Assembly (NCBI GenBank): GCA_028284325.1
Contig: JANQRX010000004.1
Location: 62,001 to 126,000, forward strand
Origin: Bauldia sp.
GTDB taxonomy: Bacteria; Pseudomonadota; Alphaproteobacteria; Rhizobiales; Kaistiaceae
Direction: 5' to 3'
Length of the DNA: 64,000 bases
Shown: in pieces, positions 46,703 to 55,446 of the stretch
How positions within the stretch are numbered: the stretch's first letter is position 1
How the letters are laid out: each line of letters starts with the position of its first letter
Notes under the pieces: generated by a model
Seen by the model: the letters and a program-made list of their open reading frames with translations, nothing else
Database searches by the model: none
What the model was told of the DNA's origin: nothing
Translations under genes and position numbers: made by a program

Positions 46703-49700
46703 ATGGCTACGAATCCCAAGACGAGAGCGCGTGGCGAGTCGGCGGTTGACGCCGTCGAGGAGGCGCTGCGCACCGATCTCGACGACGACTACAACGCGCC
46801 GCCCGAGCCCGAGCGGCAACCGCGCCAGCGGCCGCGCCGCGCGGCCCAGCGATCCGAGGCCGAAGCCGTGCGCCGCGGCGACCTTCAGCGCCGTCCCGAG
46901 GCGCCCCGGACGCCCGCGCCGCCACGCCGCCAGCCCGCGCCCCCGCGCCGCCAGGCCCCCGAACCGCAGGCTGAGGCACGCGACGACGACGAGCGCCGCC
47001 GTCCGGCACCGCCCCGGCCGCAGGCGCGCCGCGCCGAACCCCAGGCCGAAGCCCGCGACGACCGTCGTCCCGCGCCACCCCGGTCGCAGCCGCAGGCGCG
47101 CCGCCCCGAGCCTCAGCCGGAAACCCCCCGCGTTCGCGATTACCAGGAAGCACCGGCGGAGCGTCCGGCCGCACGCCCGGCCGAACCGCGCGGTCGCCGC
47201 CGCTTTGCCGCCAATGACGACCGGCGGGCGGCCGTGCCGCTCGGCTATCAGCGCCGTCCGTCGCGCCTCATCTACCCGACCGCCGCCGTCCTGTCGGCCG
47301 TGTGGGCGATCGTCGTCCTGTTCTACGCCGGCACCAGCGGCGGCCTGACCGACGGCGAGAGCCTCCTGTCCTCGGCCCGCTTTGCCAACGTCGCGGTCGC
47401 CCTGGTCTTCCCGATCGCCATGATCTGGGGCATCGCCGCCATGATGTGGCGCAGCCAGCAGATGAGCATCCTCGCCGGCTCCCTCACCGAGATGGCCAAC
47501 CGCCTGACCGAGCCGGAAAACATCGCCACCGACGCCATCGTCAACGTCAGCCAGGCCGTGCGCCGCGAGGTCGCCGCCGTCGGCGACGGTATCGAACGGG
47601 CGCTGGCGCGGGCCGGCGAACTGGAACTCCTGGTCCACAACGAAGTCGCCTCGCTGGAACGCTCCTACACGGAGAACGAGACGCGCATGCGCTCGCTGAT
47701 CGACGACCTCGCCGGTCAGCGCGAGGCGATCGTCATCAACTCGGAGCGGGTTCGCTCGTCAATTGTCAGCGCCCAGGAATCGCTGTCGAAGGATCTGCGC
47801 ATCGCCAGCGAATCGATTGCCGAACGGGTGACCGAATCCGGCAACCGCATCACCACCACCCTCACCGATCGCGGCGAGCAGATCACCATCGCGCTGGGTT
47901 CGGCCGGCGAGACCATGGTCGAGCAGCTTGCCTCGCGCGGCGACGATCTCGTCTCGCGGCTGGCCGACACGGTCAGCGAGGTCGCCGTATCGCTGGCGCA
48001 GACCGGTTCGGAAGTCACCGATACCCTGCTCGCGCGCAGCGCCGAGATCAACGACACGCTGTCCTCCACCGGGCGGGCGATGGCCGACACCATCGCCGAG
48101 CGCGGCCAGGAGGTGAACGACACGCTGTCCACCGTCGCCTCAGAACTCATTTCCGGCTTCGAGGGGCGGACGGAGGAAATCACCCGTTCGATCTCCGACT
48201 CCGGCCAGCGCGCGGCGGAGACCATCTCCAGCCACGTTCAGGACGTGAACGAGGCGCTGAAGAGCAACTCCGAATCGCTGCTCGTCGACCTGTCGCTGCG
48301 GGGCCAGGAACTCTCCGACAAGCTCGATGAGACCGGCACCCGTATCGCCGAGACGATCACGACCCGCGGCGGCGAGCTTGCCGATCGGCTGTCCCAGACC
48401 GGAGATCGCATTTTCGAAGCCATTTCCGTCAACGGCGGCGAGCTCAACGAGCGGCTGACGGCGACCGGCGAATCGATGGCCGAGGTGATCAACGCCCGCA
48501 CCACGGCGTTGCGCGAAACCATCGACTCGGCAGCCGGCAGCATCAACGACTCCTTCGAGGAGCGCGGCACCGAACTGACGCAACGCCTTGCGGCCGTCGG
48601 CGGCGACGTCGCCAAGGCGATCGCGGTGCGTGGCATGAAGATCAACGAGACGATCATCGAGTCGGGCAACGAGATTTCCGAGACCATCGCCAGCCGCGCC
48701 GGCGACATCCACGAGCGGATCGTCGACTCCGGCACCCGCATCGCCGACCGCATCCTCGATCAGGGCAACTCCATCCACGAGCGGATCGTCGAATCCGGCA
48801 GCCAGATCGCCGGTGAAGTCGAAAGCCGCGGCGCGTCCATCCACGAGCGCATCGTGACCTCCGCCCGCGAGATCACCGAGGGCATCGAGAACCGCGGCAA
48901 CGCGGTTTACGACTCGATCGTCGAAGCGACGCAGCATGTGGGCGACGCGATCGAATCGCGCGGCGTTTCGATCCACCAGAAGATCCTCGCCTCCGGCCGC
49001 GACGTCGCCAACGCGATCGAGAGCCGCGGCGTGACCATCCACGAGAAGATCATCGCCTCCGGCACGGAGGTGGCCGACGCCATCGAGAATCGCGGCGACG
49101 TCGTGCACCAGAAGATGGTCGAGGCCGGAACCCGGTTCGAATCCTCGATCGCCGATCGCAGCATCGAGATCAGCGACACGGTCGAGACCAGGCTTGCCAA
49201 GATCTCCGAGCTGATGAACGAGCAGGGCCCTGCCCTGATCACCTCGCTCGGCGACCAGGTCGAGGACATGGAGCGCACGCTGACCGACCGCCTCAGCGGG
49301 TTCGGCGACGGCATGCGCGGCCGCATCGACGCCGTGTCCGAGGCGCTGGAGAACAACGCCCACCGCATCGCCGAGGCGCTGGATCACCGCTCGCGGCAGA
49401 TCAACCAGACGCTGATCGAGCGGACGCGCGAGATCGCCGAGACGTTCTCGTCGGGCCAGTCGGACTTCGCCTCGCTGATCGACGAGCGACTGATGGAGGT
49501 GAGCGGCACCCTTGGCCAGCGCACCGAGGCCGTCGCCGAGCGCCTGCAGGAGGTGAGCAGCACCCTGGGCGAGCGCACCGAAGCCGTCGCCGATCAGCTC
49601 ACGGAACGCGTCCATACGCTGACCAACTCCATCGGCGACAACGGCGAGCGTGTGGCCGAAACGGTGGCCAACGCCGTCAGCGAAGTCACACGTCGCCTGG

Positions 49701-51673
49701 TGGCCGAGACCGGCGAGGCGACAGTGAAGCTGCGCGACACGACCACCGAGGTCACCGGCGTCGTCTCGACGGCGGTGGAGAATATGGAAGCGGTGTTCGG
49801 ACCGCGCGCGACCGCCGTGACCGAGGCGCTCGAGCAGCGCACACGTGAGTTCAACGAGGTGATGACCGGCCGGACGACCGAGATGGCCGAGCTTCTCAAC
49901 GAACGTGGCAACGCCCTGGTGCAGTCCATGGATCGCAACAGCCGCGAAATCGCCGAGACGGTCGACGAGCGCACCCGTGCGCTCAGCGACGTGCTGGCCG
50001 GCCGGACGACCGAAATGGCCGAGCTTCTCAACGAGCGCGGCAACACGCTGGTGCAGTCCATCGACCGCAACGGCCGCGATGTCGCCGAGATGGTCGAGCA
50101 GCGCGTGGAGGAAGCGACGCGGACGCTGCTCGCCGCCGGCGAAACGGTGAGCGGCAGCTTCGCCGAGACCAATCGGACGCTCGACGCCGAGATCTCGGAG
50201 ATGACCAAGCGGACCGCCGACGCCACGGCGACGCTCGAACACCTGCTCGGCGAAGCGAATGCGAAGTACGCCCAGATCGAAGGTGCGCTGACCGAGCGGT
50301 CGCAGGACTTCTCAAAGGCCATCAGCGCCGCGGTCGAGTCGACGACGCAGTCGTCGAGCGAACTCGGCGACCAGGTCTCGGTCCTGCGCGACGTGTCGCG
50401 CGAGGTCCTGGAAGGCGTGAACGGTGTGATCGGTCGTTTCGCCGAACACAGCGCCGCGCTCGCCGATGCCTCCTCGGGCCTCAACGAAGTGAACGAGCGC
50501 ATCAGCCGGACGATGACCGAGGGCAGCCCGCAACTGCTTGAGCTGACGACCGGCCTGCAGCAGCGCAGCGAGCAGCTCGACGAGTTGATGAAGTCGTTCA
50601 CGCGCATCATCGGCGAAACCCTGAAGACCGCCGAGGAGCGGGCAACGTCGGTCAGCAAGATGCTGGCCGAGACCTCGGCCGGCGCCACGCAGGGGATCAT
50701 CGAGAACTTCGAGAACATGAACCGCACCGCCGGCACCGAGGGACGCAGGGCGGCCGAGGCGGTGCGCGACGCCAACAAGGCCCTGGTGGCCGAGGTCGGC
50801 GACGCGATCTCCGAGGCGACCAGCCGTTTCTCCGATGCCGCCCGCGAAATGCGGCAGGCGGCCCAGGAGCTCCAGCGCGACCTCGGGACCACCCGCGACG
50901 AACTCAAGCGCGGTGTTCTCGAGATGCCGGAGGAGGCCCGCCAGAGCGCCGATTCCATGCGCAGGGTCGTGGCCGATCAGATCAAGGCCCTGTCGGAGCT
51001 GTCCGACATCATTTCCCGGCACGGCAAGACGTTGGACATCTCGACCCCGGCCCTCGGTGAGCCGAAGAACCAGCGTGGTGTCGAACCGCCGCCGATCGCC
51101 GCCAAGGCCGAAGCCGTGCCCGAGCAGCCTGCGCGCGCAGCCTCCGGCGGCAGTCGTGTGGCCGCGGCAGCGACCGCGCCGGCACCGACGCCTGCGGAAC
51201 CCGCACCGCGGACCCAGGACAACAGCGGCAACGATGGCAACAGCGGCGGCTGGATGTCGGGGCTCCTGCGCCGTGCCAGTGGATCAGCCCCTGCCTCCAC
51301 GCAGGCCGGCGGCTGGGACGCCCAGGACGCACCGGAGACACCCAACCTCGGCAACCTGACCGCCGACATCGCCAAGGCGATCGACCACCAGGCCGTCGTC
51401 GCCCTGTGGCAGGCGCATCGTCGCGGCGAACGCAACCTGTTCAACCGCAGCCTCTACACCATGGACGGTCAGAAGACGTTCGACCTGGTGCGCGAGACCT
51501 ACCGCAACGACGGCGACTTCCGCGCGGCCATCGACCGCTACATCGGGGATTTCGAGCGGCTCCTGGAGCAGATGACGAGCGGCGGCAACGAGCAGGCCGG
51601 CACCGACTACCTGACGTCGGACAACGGCAAGGTCTACACGCTGCTGGCCCACGCCAGCGGCCGCTTCGGCTAG
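46703..51673 (+). CDS. Giant membrane-anchored hendecad-repeat protein, GPR/RgsE-like (polar growth)
   Basis: A 1656-aa protein. Residues 1-185 are disordered and rich in Pro, Arg and Ala. Two membrane helices lie at about 190-210 and 229-249. From residue 339 to 932 there are 27 contiguous 22-residue repeats without a single insertion, and 8 more at 995-1170; hydrophobic residues fall at repeat positions 1, 5, 12 and 16. A helical region continues to about 1430, then a low-complexity linker and a conserved C-terminal domain of about 105 residues (IDHQAVVALWQAHRRGERN, then YLTSDNGKVYTLLAHA). The architecture and C terminus resemble GPR of Agrobacterium and RgsE of Sinorhizobium, needed for polar growth. 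GAGG precedes ATG 46703. Confidence 0.88.
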   Translation: MATNPKTRARGESAVDAVEEALRTDLDDDYNAPPEPERQPRQRPRRAAQRSEAEAVRRGDLQRRPEAPRTPAPPRRQPAPPRRQAPEPQAEARDDDERRRPAPPRPQARRAEPQAEARDDRRPAPPRSQPQARRPEPQPETPRVRDYQEAPAERPAARPAEPRGRRRFAANDDRRAAVPLGYQRRPSRLIYPTAAVLSAVWAIVVLFYAGTSGGLTDGESLLSSARFANVAVALVFPIAMIWGIAAMMWRSQQMSILAGSLTEMANRLTEPENIATDAIVNVSQAVRREVAAVGDGIERALARAGELELLVHNEVASLERSYTENETRMRSLIDDLAGQREAIVINSERVRSSIVSAQESLSKDLRIASESIAERVTESGNRITTTLTDRGEQITIALGSAGETMVEQLASRGDDLVSRLADTVSEVAVSLAQTGSEVTDTLLARSAEINDTLSSTGRAMADTIAERGQEVNDTLSTVASELISGFEGRTEEITRSISDSGQRAAETISSHVQDVNEALKSNSESLLVDLSLRGQELSDKLDETGTRIAETITTRGGELADRLSQTGDRIFEAISVNGGELNERLTATGESMAEVINARTTALRETIDSAAGSINDSFEERGTELTQRLAAVGGDVAKAIAVRGMKINETIIESGNEISETIASRAGDIHERIVDSGTRIADRILDQGNSIHERIVESGSQIAGEVESRGASIHERIVTSAREITEGIENRGNAVYDSIVEATQHVGDAIESRGVSIHQKILASGRDVANAIESRGVTIHEKIIASGTEVADAIENRGDVVHQKMVEAGTRFESSIADRSIEISDTVETRLAKISELMNEQGPALITSLGDQVEDMERTLTDRLSGFGDGMRGRIDAVSEALENNAHRIAEALDHRSRQINQTLIERTREIAETFSSGQSDFASLIDERLMEVSGTLGQRTEAVAERLQEVSSTLGERTEAVADQLTERVHTLTNSIGDNGERVAETVANAVSEVTRRLVAETGEATVKLRDTTTEVTGVVSTAVENMEAVFGPRATAVTEALEQRTREFNEVMTGRTTEMAELLNERGNALVQSMDRNSREIAETVDERTRALSDVLAGRTTEMAELLNERGNTLVQSIDRNGRDVAEMVEQRVEEATRTLLAAGETVSGSFAETNRTLDAEISEMTKRTADATATLEHLLGEANAKYAQIEGALTERSQDFSKAISAAVESTTQSSSELGDQVSVLRDVSREVLEGVNGVIGRFAEHSAALADASSGLNEVNERISRTMTEGSPQLLELTTGLQQRSEQLDELMKSFTRIIGETLKTAEERATSVSKMLAETSAGATQGIIENFENMNRTAGTEGRRAAEAVRDANKALVAEVGDAISEATSRFSDAAREMRQAAQELQRDLGTTRDELKRGVLEMPEEARQSADSMRRVVADQIKALSELSDIISRHGKTLDISTPALGEPKNQRGVEPPPIAAKAEAVPEQPARAASGGSRVAAAATAPAPTPAEPAPRTQDNSGNDGNSGGWMSGLLRRASGSAPASTQAGGWDAQDAPETPNLGNLTADIAKAIDHQAVVALWQAHRRGERNLFNRSLYTMDGQKTFDLVRETYRNDGDFRAAIDRYIGDFERLLEQMTSGGNEQAGTDYLTSDNGKVYTLLAHASGRFG
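47717..50212 (+). repeat. 66-bp coding repeats (22-residue units) in the giant protein
   Basis: The coding sequence 47717-49498 is exactly 27 x 66 bp, each unit encoding a 22-residue (2 x 11) helical repeat. After a break at 49499-49684 with 18-residue and irregular units, eight further 66-bp units fill 49685-50212. Units are diverged in DNA sequence except for local near-copies: residues 695-765 (IHERIV and ESRG motifs) and a 44-residue near-duplication around TGRTTEMAELLNERGN and AGRTTEMAELLNERGN. Confidence 0.9.
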
Positions 51674-51687
51674 AAGGCGCGGCTGCG

Positions 51688-52542
51688 CTACTCGGCGGCG
51701 TCGGGGATCATGTCGTCCCCGGCGGCCGGCCTTTCGGTCGGCGCCGACTCGCCGGTTTCGCGCGACCCGCCCATCACCGTCCAGCGGATGAGTTCAAGCT
51801 GACCGTCCTCGCGTTCGGCGATCGCGGTGCAGCTTTCCACCCAGTCGCCCGAATTGACGTAGACGAAGCCGTCCTGATCGTCGATGCGCGCGAAATGGAT
51901 GTGCCCGCACGCAACGCCGTCGACATTGCGCCGCCGCGCCTCGGCGACCAGCGCCTCCTCGAACTGGCCGATGTGCTTGACGGCGTTCTTCACCTTGGAC
52001 TTGGCCCAGGCCGACAGCGACCAGTAGTCGCGGCCGAGGCGGCGACGCACGCGGTTGACGATCGTGTTGATGGACAGCGCGGCCACGTAGGCGCCGCTGC
52101 CCAGGACCGCGAGCCACGGCGCGTAGCGCACCACGATGTCGAACTGATCGCCGTGCAGGACCAGGAGCTTGCGGCCGTCGGCCAGTTCGTGGACGGCCTG
52201 GTCGATCACCTCGACACCGCCGAAGTGGATGCCGGGGAAATCCCGCAACGCCTCGTCGTGGTTGCCGGGCAGATAGACGATCCGCGCGCCGTTCCGGCCC
52301 TTCCTGAGGAACGCGCGGATCACGTCCGTGTGGGACGCCGGCCAGTACCAGTTACGCCGGAGCTGCCAGCCGTCGACGATGTCGCCGACCAGATAGAACG
52401 TGTCGGCATCGTGATGGCGCAGAAAATCGAGAATGAGCTGCGACTGGCACCCGCGCGTACCCAGGTGCAGGTCCGACATGAAGATCGTGCGGTATTTGCG
52501 CCGTTCGACCGGCGCATCGGACGCGGGCGGCGGCTTCTCCAC
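51688..52542 (-). CDS. LpxH-like metallophosphoesterase
   Basis: A calcineurin-like phosphoesterase of about 284 aa. The metal-binding motifs are MSDLHLG, GDIVDGW, PGNHDE and CGHIHFA; HGDQFD adds the fifth. It resembles the UDP-2,3-diacylglucosamine pyrophosphatase-related family common in alphaproteobacteria. The start is uncertain: GTG 52542 is used because it places a short leader before the first strand (RRKYRTIFMSDLHLG); TTG 52596 or 52605 and ATG 52722 are alternatives, none with a good ribosome-binding site. The C-terminal 25 residues are Pro/Ala/Asp-rich. It is convergent with the giant protein gene. Confidence 0.85.
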   Translation of the reverse strand: MEKPPPASDAPVERRKYRTIFMSDLHLGTRGCQSQLILDFLRHHDADTFYLVGDIVDGWQLRRNWYWPASHTDVIRAFLRKGRNGARIVYLPGNHDEALRDFPGIHFGGVEVIDQAVHELADGRKLLVLHGDQFDIVVRYAPWLAVLGSGAYVAALSINTIVNRVRRRLGRDYWSLSAWAKSKVKNAVKHIGQFEEALVAEARRRNVDGVACGHIHFARIDDQDGFVYVNSGDWVESCTAIAEREDGQLELIRWTVMGGSRETGESAPTERPAAGDDMIPDAAE

Positions 52543-52724
52543 CCGGTAGCGTCGCGAACGGGATCCCCGTCTGGCAAACAGCTTACGGGTTGGCAATTTG
52601 CTCAATTGTCCAACATCCCATCCCGCACCGGACCTTGCGATACACCACTTTTCGACTCCCCTCAACCGAAGCCCTTGAGCCCTGACGACGGTCGGGTAAG
52701 GTCCGCGCCGGAGGGGTGGCAAAC

Positions 52725-53504
52725 ATGGATCTGGGGATCGCCGGCCGCAAGGCCGTCGTATGCGCGTCGAGCCGCGGATTGGGACGCGGCTGTGCGGAGG
52801 CGCTGGCCGAGGCCGGCTGCTCGCTGGTGATCAATGGCCGCGACCAGGCGGTGCTCGCATCCACGGCCAACGACCTCGGCGCGCGGTTCGGGGTCGCCGT
52901 CACGCCGGTCGCCGCCGACGTCGGCACGGCCGAGGGTCGGACGGCGCTGCTTGAGGCCTGCCCGGAGCCGGACATCCTGGTCAACAACAACGGCGGCCCT
53001 CCCCGCCGCAGCTTTCGCGACATCGATGCCGACGCCATTGTCGACGGCGTCCGCCAGAACATGGTGGCGCCGCTGGAACTGATCCGCGCCGTCATCGACG
53101 GCATGGCCGAACGCGGTTTCGGCCGCATCGTCAACATCACCTCGTCCTCGGTTCTCGCCCCCATCGAGGGCCTCGACCTGTCGTCGGGCGCCCGCGCCGG
53201 GCTCACCGCCTACCTCGCCGGCGTCGGCCGCGAAGTCGCCGGCCGTGGGGTCACCGTCAACAACATCCTGCCCGGACGCATGGACACCGACCGCATGGCC
53301 AGCGGCTACGCGTGGGCGGCCGAGCGATCCGGCCGCGCGCCTGAGGACCATCGCACCGACGATATCGACATCATCCCCGCCCATCGGCTCGGCACGCCGG
53401 AGGAGTTCGGTCAGGTCTGTGCCTTTCTTTGCTCCCGTCACGCGGGCTATATCACCGGACAGAACATCCTCATCGACGGCGGCCTGCTCGACCGCGCGTT
53501 CTGA
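52725..53504 (+). CDS. Divergent SDR-family protein lacking the Tyr-x3-Lys pair
   Basis: A 259-aa SDR-fold protein. The nucleotide-binding motif is altered to CASSRGLGRG (residues 13-22) and NNAG becomes NNNGG. Where classical enzymes have Tyr-x3-Lys, this protein has Ser153-x3-Arg157 (LSSGARAGL). ITSSSVLAP retains the active-site serine, and DGGLL the C terminal family end. This variant is a recognisable SDR subgroup often annotated FabG-like; its chemistry is uncertain. GGAGGGG lies 9 nt upstream of ATG 52725. The FAH-family gene follows after 51 nt, so the two may serve one catabolic route. Confidence 0.88.
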   Translation: MDLGIAGRKAVVCASSRGLGRGCAEALAEAGCSLVINGRDQAVLASTANDLGARFGVAVTPVAADVGTAEGRTALLEACPEPDILVNNNGGPPRRSFRDIDADAIVDGVRQNMVAPLELIRAVIDGMAERGFGRIVNITSSSVLAPIEGLDLSSGARAGLTAYLAGVGREVAGRGVTVNNILPGRMDTDRMASGYAWAAERSGRAPEDHRTDDIDIIPAHRLGTPEEFGQVCAFLCSRHAGYITGQNILIDGGLLDRAF

Positions 53505-53555
53505 TTTCCGCTCGTTTATCCATTCCACCCAACGAACCACCTCAGGAGATGCGAC

Positions 53556-54401
53556 ATGAAGCTTGTGCGCTTCGGCCCCAAGGGCCGTGAAAAACCGGGA
53601 ATTGTTGACCGCGACGGCAACATTCGGGACTTGAGTTCCGTTGTTCCCGACATCAGCGCCGCGACGCTGGCCAAGGGCGCGCTGGCGGCCATTCGCAAGG
53701 CCAAGGTCGACAAACTCCCCAAGGTCTCCAAACGCGCCCGGCTCGGACCCTGCGTCGCCGGCGTCGGCAACTTCATTGCGATCGGTCTCAACTACATAGA
53801 CCACGCCAAGGAAACCAACTCGCCGATCCCCAAGGAACCGATCATCTTCAACAAGGCGCCGAGCTGCATCGTCGGCCCCAACGACGACGTCATGCTGCCC
53901 CGCAAGTCCAAGAAGACCGACTGGGAGGTCGAACTCGCCGTAGTGATCGGACGTGGCGGCTCGTACATCGACGAGAAGAAGGCCCTCTCGCACGTCGCCG
54001 GCTATGCCGTTTGCCACGACGTTTCCGAGCGCGCCTATCAGCTCGAGCGCGGCGGCCAGTGGACCAAGGGCAAGGGGTGTCCGACCTTCGGGCCGCTGGG
54101 GCCGTGGCTGGTTACCCGCGACGAGATCAAGGACGTCGGCAACCTCGACATGTTCCTCGACGTCAACGGCAAGCGCATGCAGACCGGCAATACCAACACC
54201 ATGATCTTCACGGTGCCTCACCTGGTCAGCTATCTCAGCCAGTTCATGTATCTCGCTCCCGGCGACGTGATCACCACCGGCACGCCGCCCGGCGTCGGCA
54301 TGGGCATGAAGCCGCCGCGTTTCCTGAAGGCGGGCAACACCGTCCGGCTCGGCATCGAGGGGCTCGGCGAACAGAACCAGCGGATCGTCGCCGCCAAATA
54401 G
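53556..54401 (+). CDS. Fumarylacetoacetate hydrolase family protein
   Basis: A 281-aa FAH-superfamily enzyme. Landmarks are IAIGLNYIDHAKETN near residues 75-89, PIIFNKAPSCIVGPND, the metal-binding DWEVELAVVIGRGG (Glu residues near 128-130), the conserved KGKGCPTFGPLGPWLVT and the DVITTGTPPGVGMG loop. Members hydrolyse or isomerise acylpyruvates or related keto acids with a divalent metal; ureidoglycolate lyase-like enzymes are close relatives. AGGAG lies upstream of the ATG. The preceding SDR gene is on the same strand. Confidence 0.93.
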   Translation: MKLVRFGPKGREKPGIVDRDGNIRDLSSVVPDISAATLAKGALAAIRKAKVDKLPKVSKRARLGPCVAGVGNFIAIGLNYIDHAKETNSPIPKEPIIFNKAPSCIVGPNDDVMLPRKSKKTDWEVELAVVIGRGGSYIDEKKALSHVAGYAVCHDVSERAYQLERGGQWTKGKGCPTFGPLGPWLVTRDEIKDVGNLDMFLDVNGKRMQTGNTNTMIFTVPHLVSYLSQFMYLAPGDVITTGTPPGVGMGMKPPRFLKAGNTVRLGIEGLGEQNQRIVAAK

Positions 54402-54411
54402 TGCGGGCGGA

Positions 54412-55353
54412 TCAGCCGAGCGGAGGCGGAGGCGCCTGCGCCTCCGCCTTGGCCTGGCGGGCGATCCCCAGCCGGTGCTCGCGGTAGATGACGAACAGGC
54501 CGGCCGCGACGACAATGGCCGCGCCGGCCAGAACCGTCGTGGTGGGCCATGTGCCGAAGATGAAGAAGCTCACCAGGAACGCCCAGATCATCGATAGATA
54601 GTCGAACGGTGCGATGGTTGAGGCGTCGCCGAAGCGGAAGCTCGACGTGACCAGCACCTGGCCGATCCCGCCGAAAAGGCCGATCAGCGCCAGCAGCGCG
54701 AAGTCGGCCGCGGTCGGCATCACCCAGCCGAACGGCAGCGTGAACAGCGCCGCGACGGCGACGAAGCACGAGAAGTAGGCGACGATGGTCGGCGCCGAGT
54801 CGGTGCGCACCAGCGCCCGCGCCATCGTCATGGCAAGGGCGGCGAACATGGCGCCGGCGAGCGCGATCAGCGCACCGGGACCGTTCCCTGCCGCCGCCGC
54901 CGACGGCCCGACATAATCCGACAGGATCACGAGCACGCCGATCAGGCCGACCACCACCGCCGACCAGCGGTAGATGAAGACGCGCTCGCCCAGAAACACG
55001 ACGGCGAGGACGACCGTCATCAGCGGCGCGGCGTAGCCGATGGCGGTTGCGTCGGCAAAGGGCAGCAGCGACAGCGCCGTGAAGCCGCACAGCATCGCCC
55101 CGGTACCGAACGCCCCGCGCAGCAGGTGCTGCGGCAGGTAGTTGGTGCGGAACACCGTGCCGATGGTGCCTAGCACCGCAACCCACAGGAGCACCGGCAC
55201 CAGCGCGAAGAAGGCGCGGAAGAAGGCGATCTCGCCGATCGGGTAGCGGTCGCTCAAGAGCTTCACCAGCGTCGCCATCGCCGCGAAGGCGAGCGTCGAG
55301 GCGACCTTGAGCGCGATTCCGGTGAGTTGTCGACTCTGTGGGGGACTTTCCAT
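54412..55353 (-). CDS. EamA-family (DMT) transporter
   Basis: A 313-aa membrane protein with ten hydrophobic helices in two EamA halves. Typical segments are TLAFAAMATLVKLLSDRYPIGEIAFFR at the first helix pair, PFADATAIGYAAPLMTVVLA near residues 95-115, LGERVFIYRW and, in the second half, PFDYLSMIWAFLVSFFIFG. DMT exporters move amino acids, nucleotides or other metabolites; no specific substrate can be named. ATG 55353 is chosen over the frame start at 55392. The C terminus ends in a Pro-rich cytosolic tail. It faces the FAH gene convergently. Confidence 0.9.
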   Translation of the reverse strand: MESPPQSRQLTGIALKVASTLAFAAMATLVKLLSDRYPIGEIAFFRAFFALVPVLLWVAVLGTIGTVFRTNYLPQHLLRGAFGTGAMLCGFTALSLLPFADATAIGYAAPLMTVVLAVVFLGERVFIYRWSAVVVGLIGVLVILSDYVGPSAAAAGNGPGALIALAGAMFAALAMTMARALVRTDSAPTIVAYFSCFVAVAALFTLPFGWVMPTAADFALLALIGLFGGIGQVLVTSSFRFGDASTIAPFDYLSMIWAFLVSFFIFGTWPTTTVLAGAAIVVAAGLFVIYREHRLGIARQAKAEAQAPPPPLG

Positions 55354-55446
55354 GGAGAGGTGCAAAGCACCACAAACCACCACTGGCGGCAAGCTGGCCG
55401 CCGGCGGAATGGCGGCGGCCCCTCCGCGGCATGGCCGTAACGGCCG

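Noticed and set aside
47717..50212. 66-bp periodicity considered as a CRISPR or tandem DNA repeat
   Set aside because: The periodicity is at the protein level, with diverged DNA between units and no identical repeat-spacer structure.
48140..50242. A 700-codon open frame antisense to the giant repeat protein
   Set aside because: It mirrors the 66-bp repeats and the GC-rich codon bias of the real gene. The real gene has membrane helices, conserved C terminus and a ribosome-binding site; the antisense product is compositionally odd and resembles nothing.
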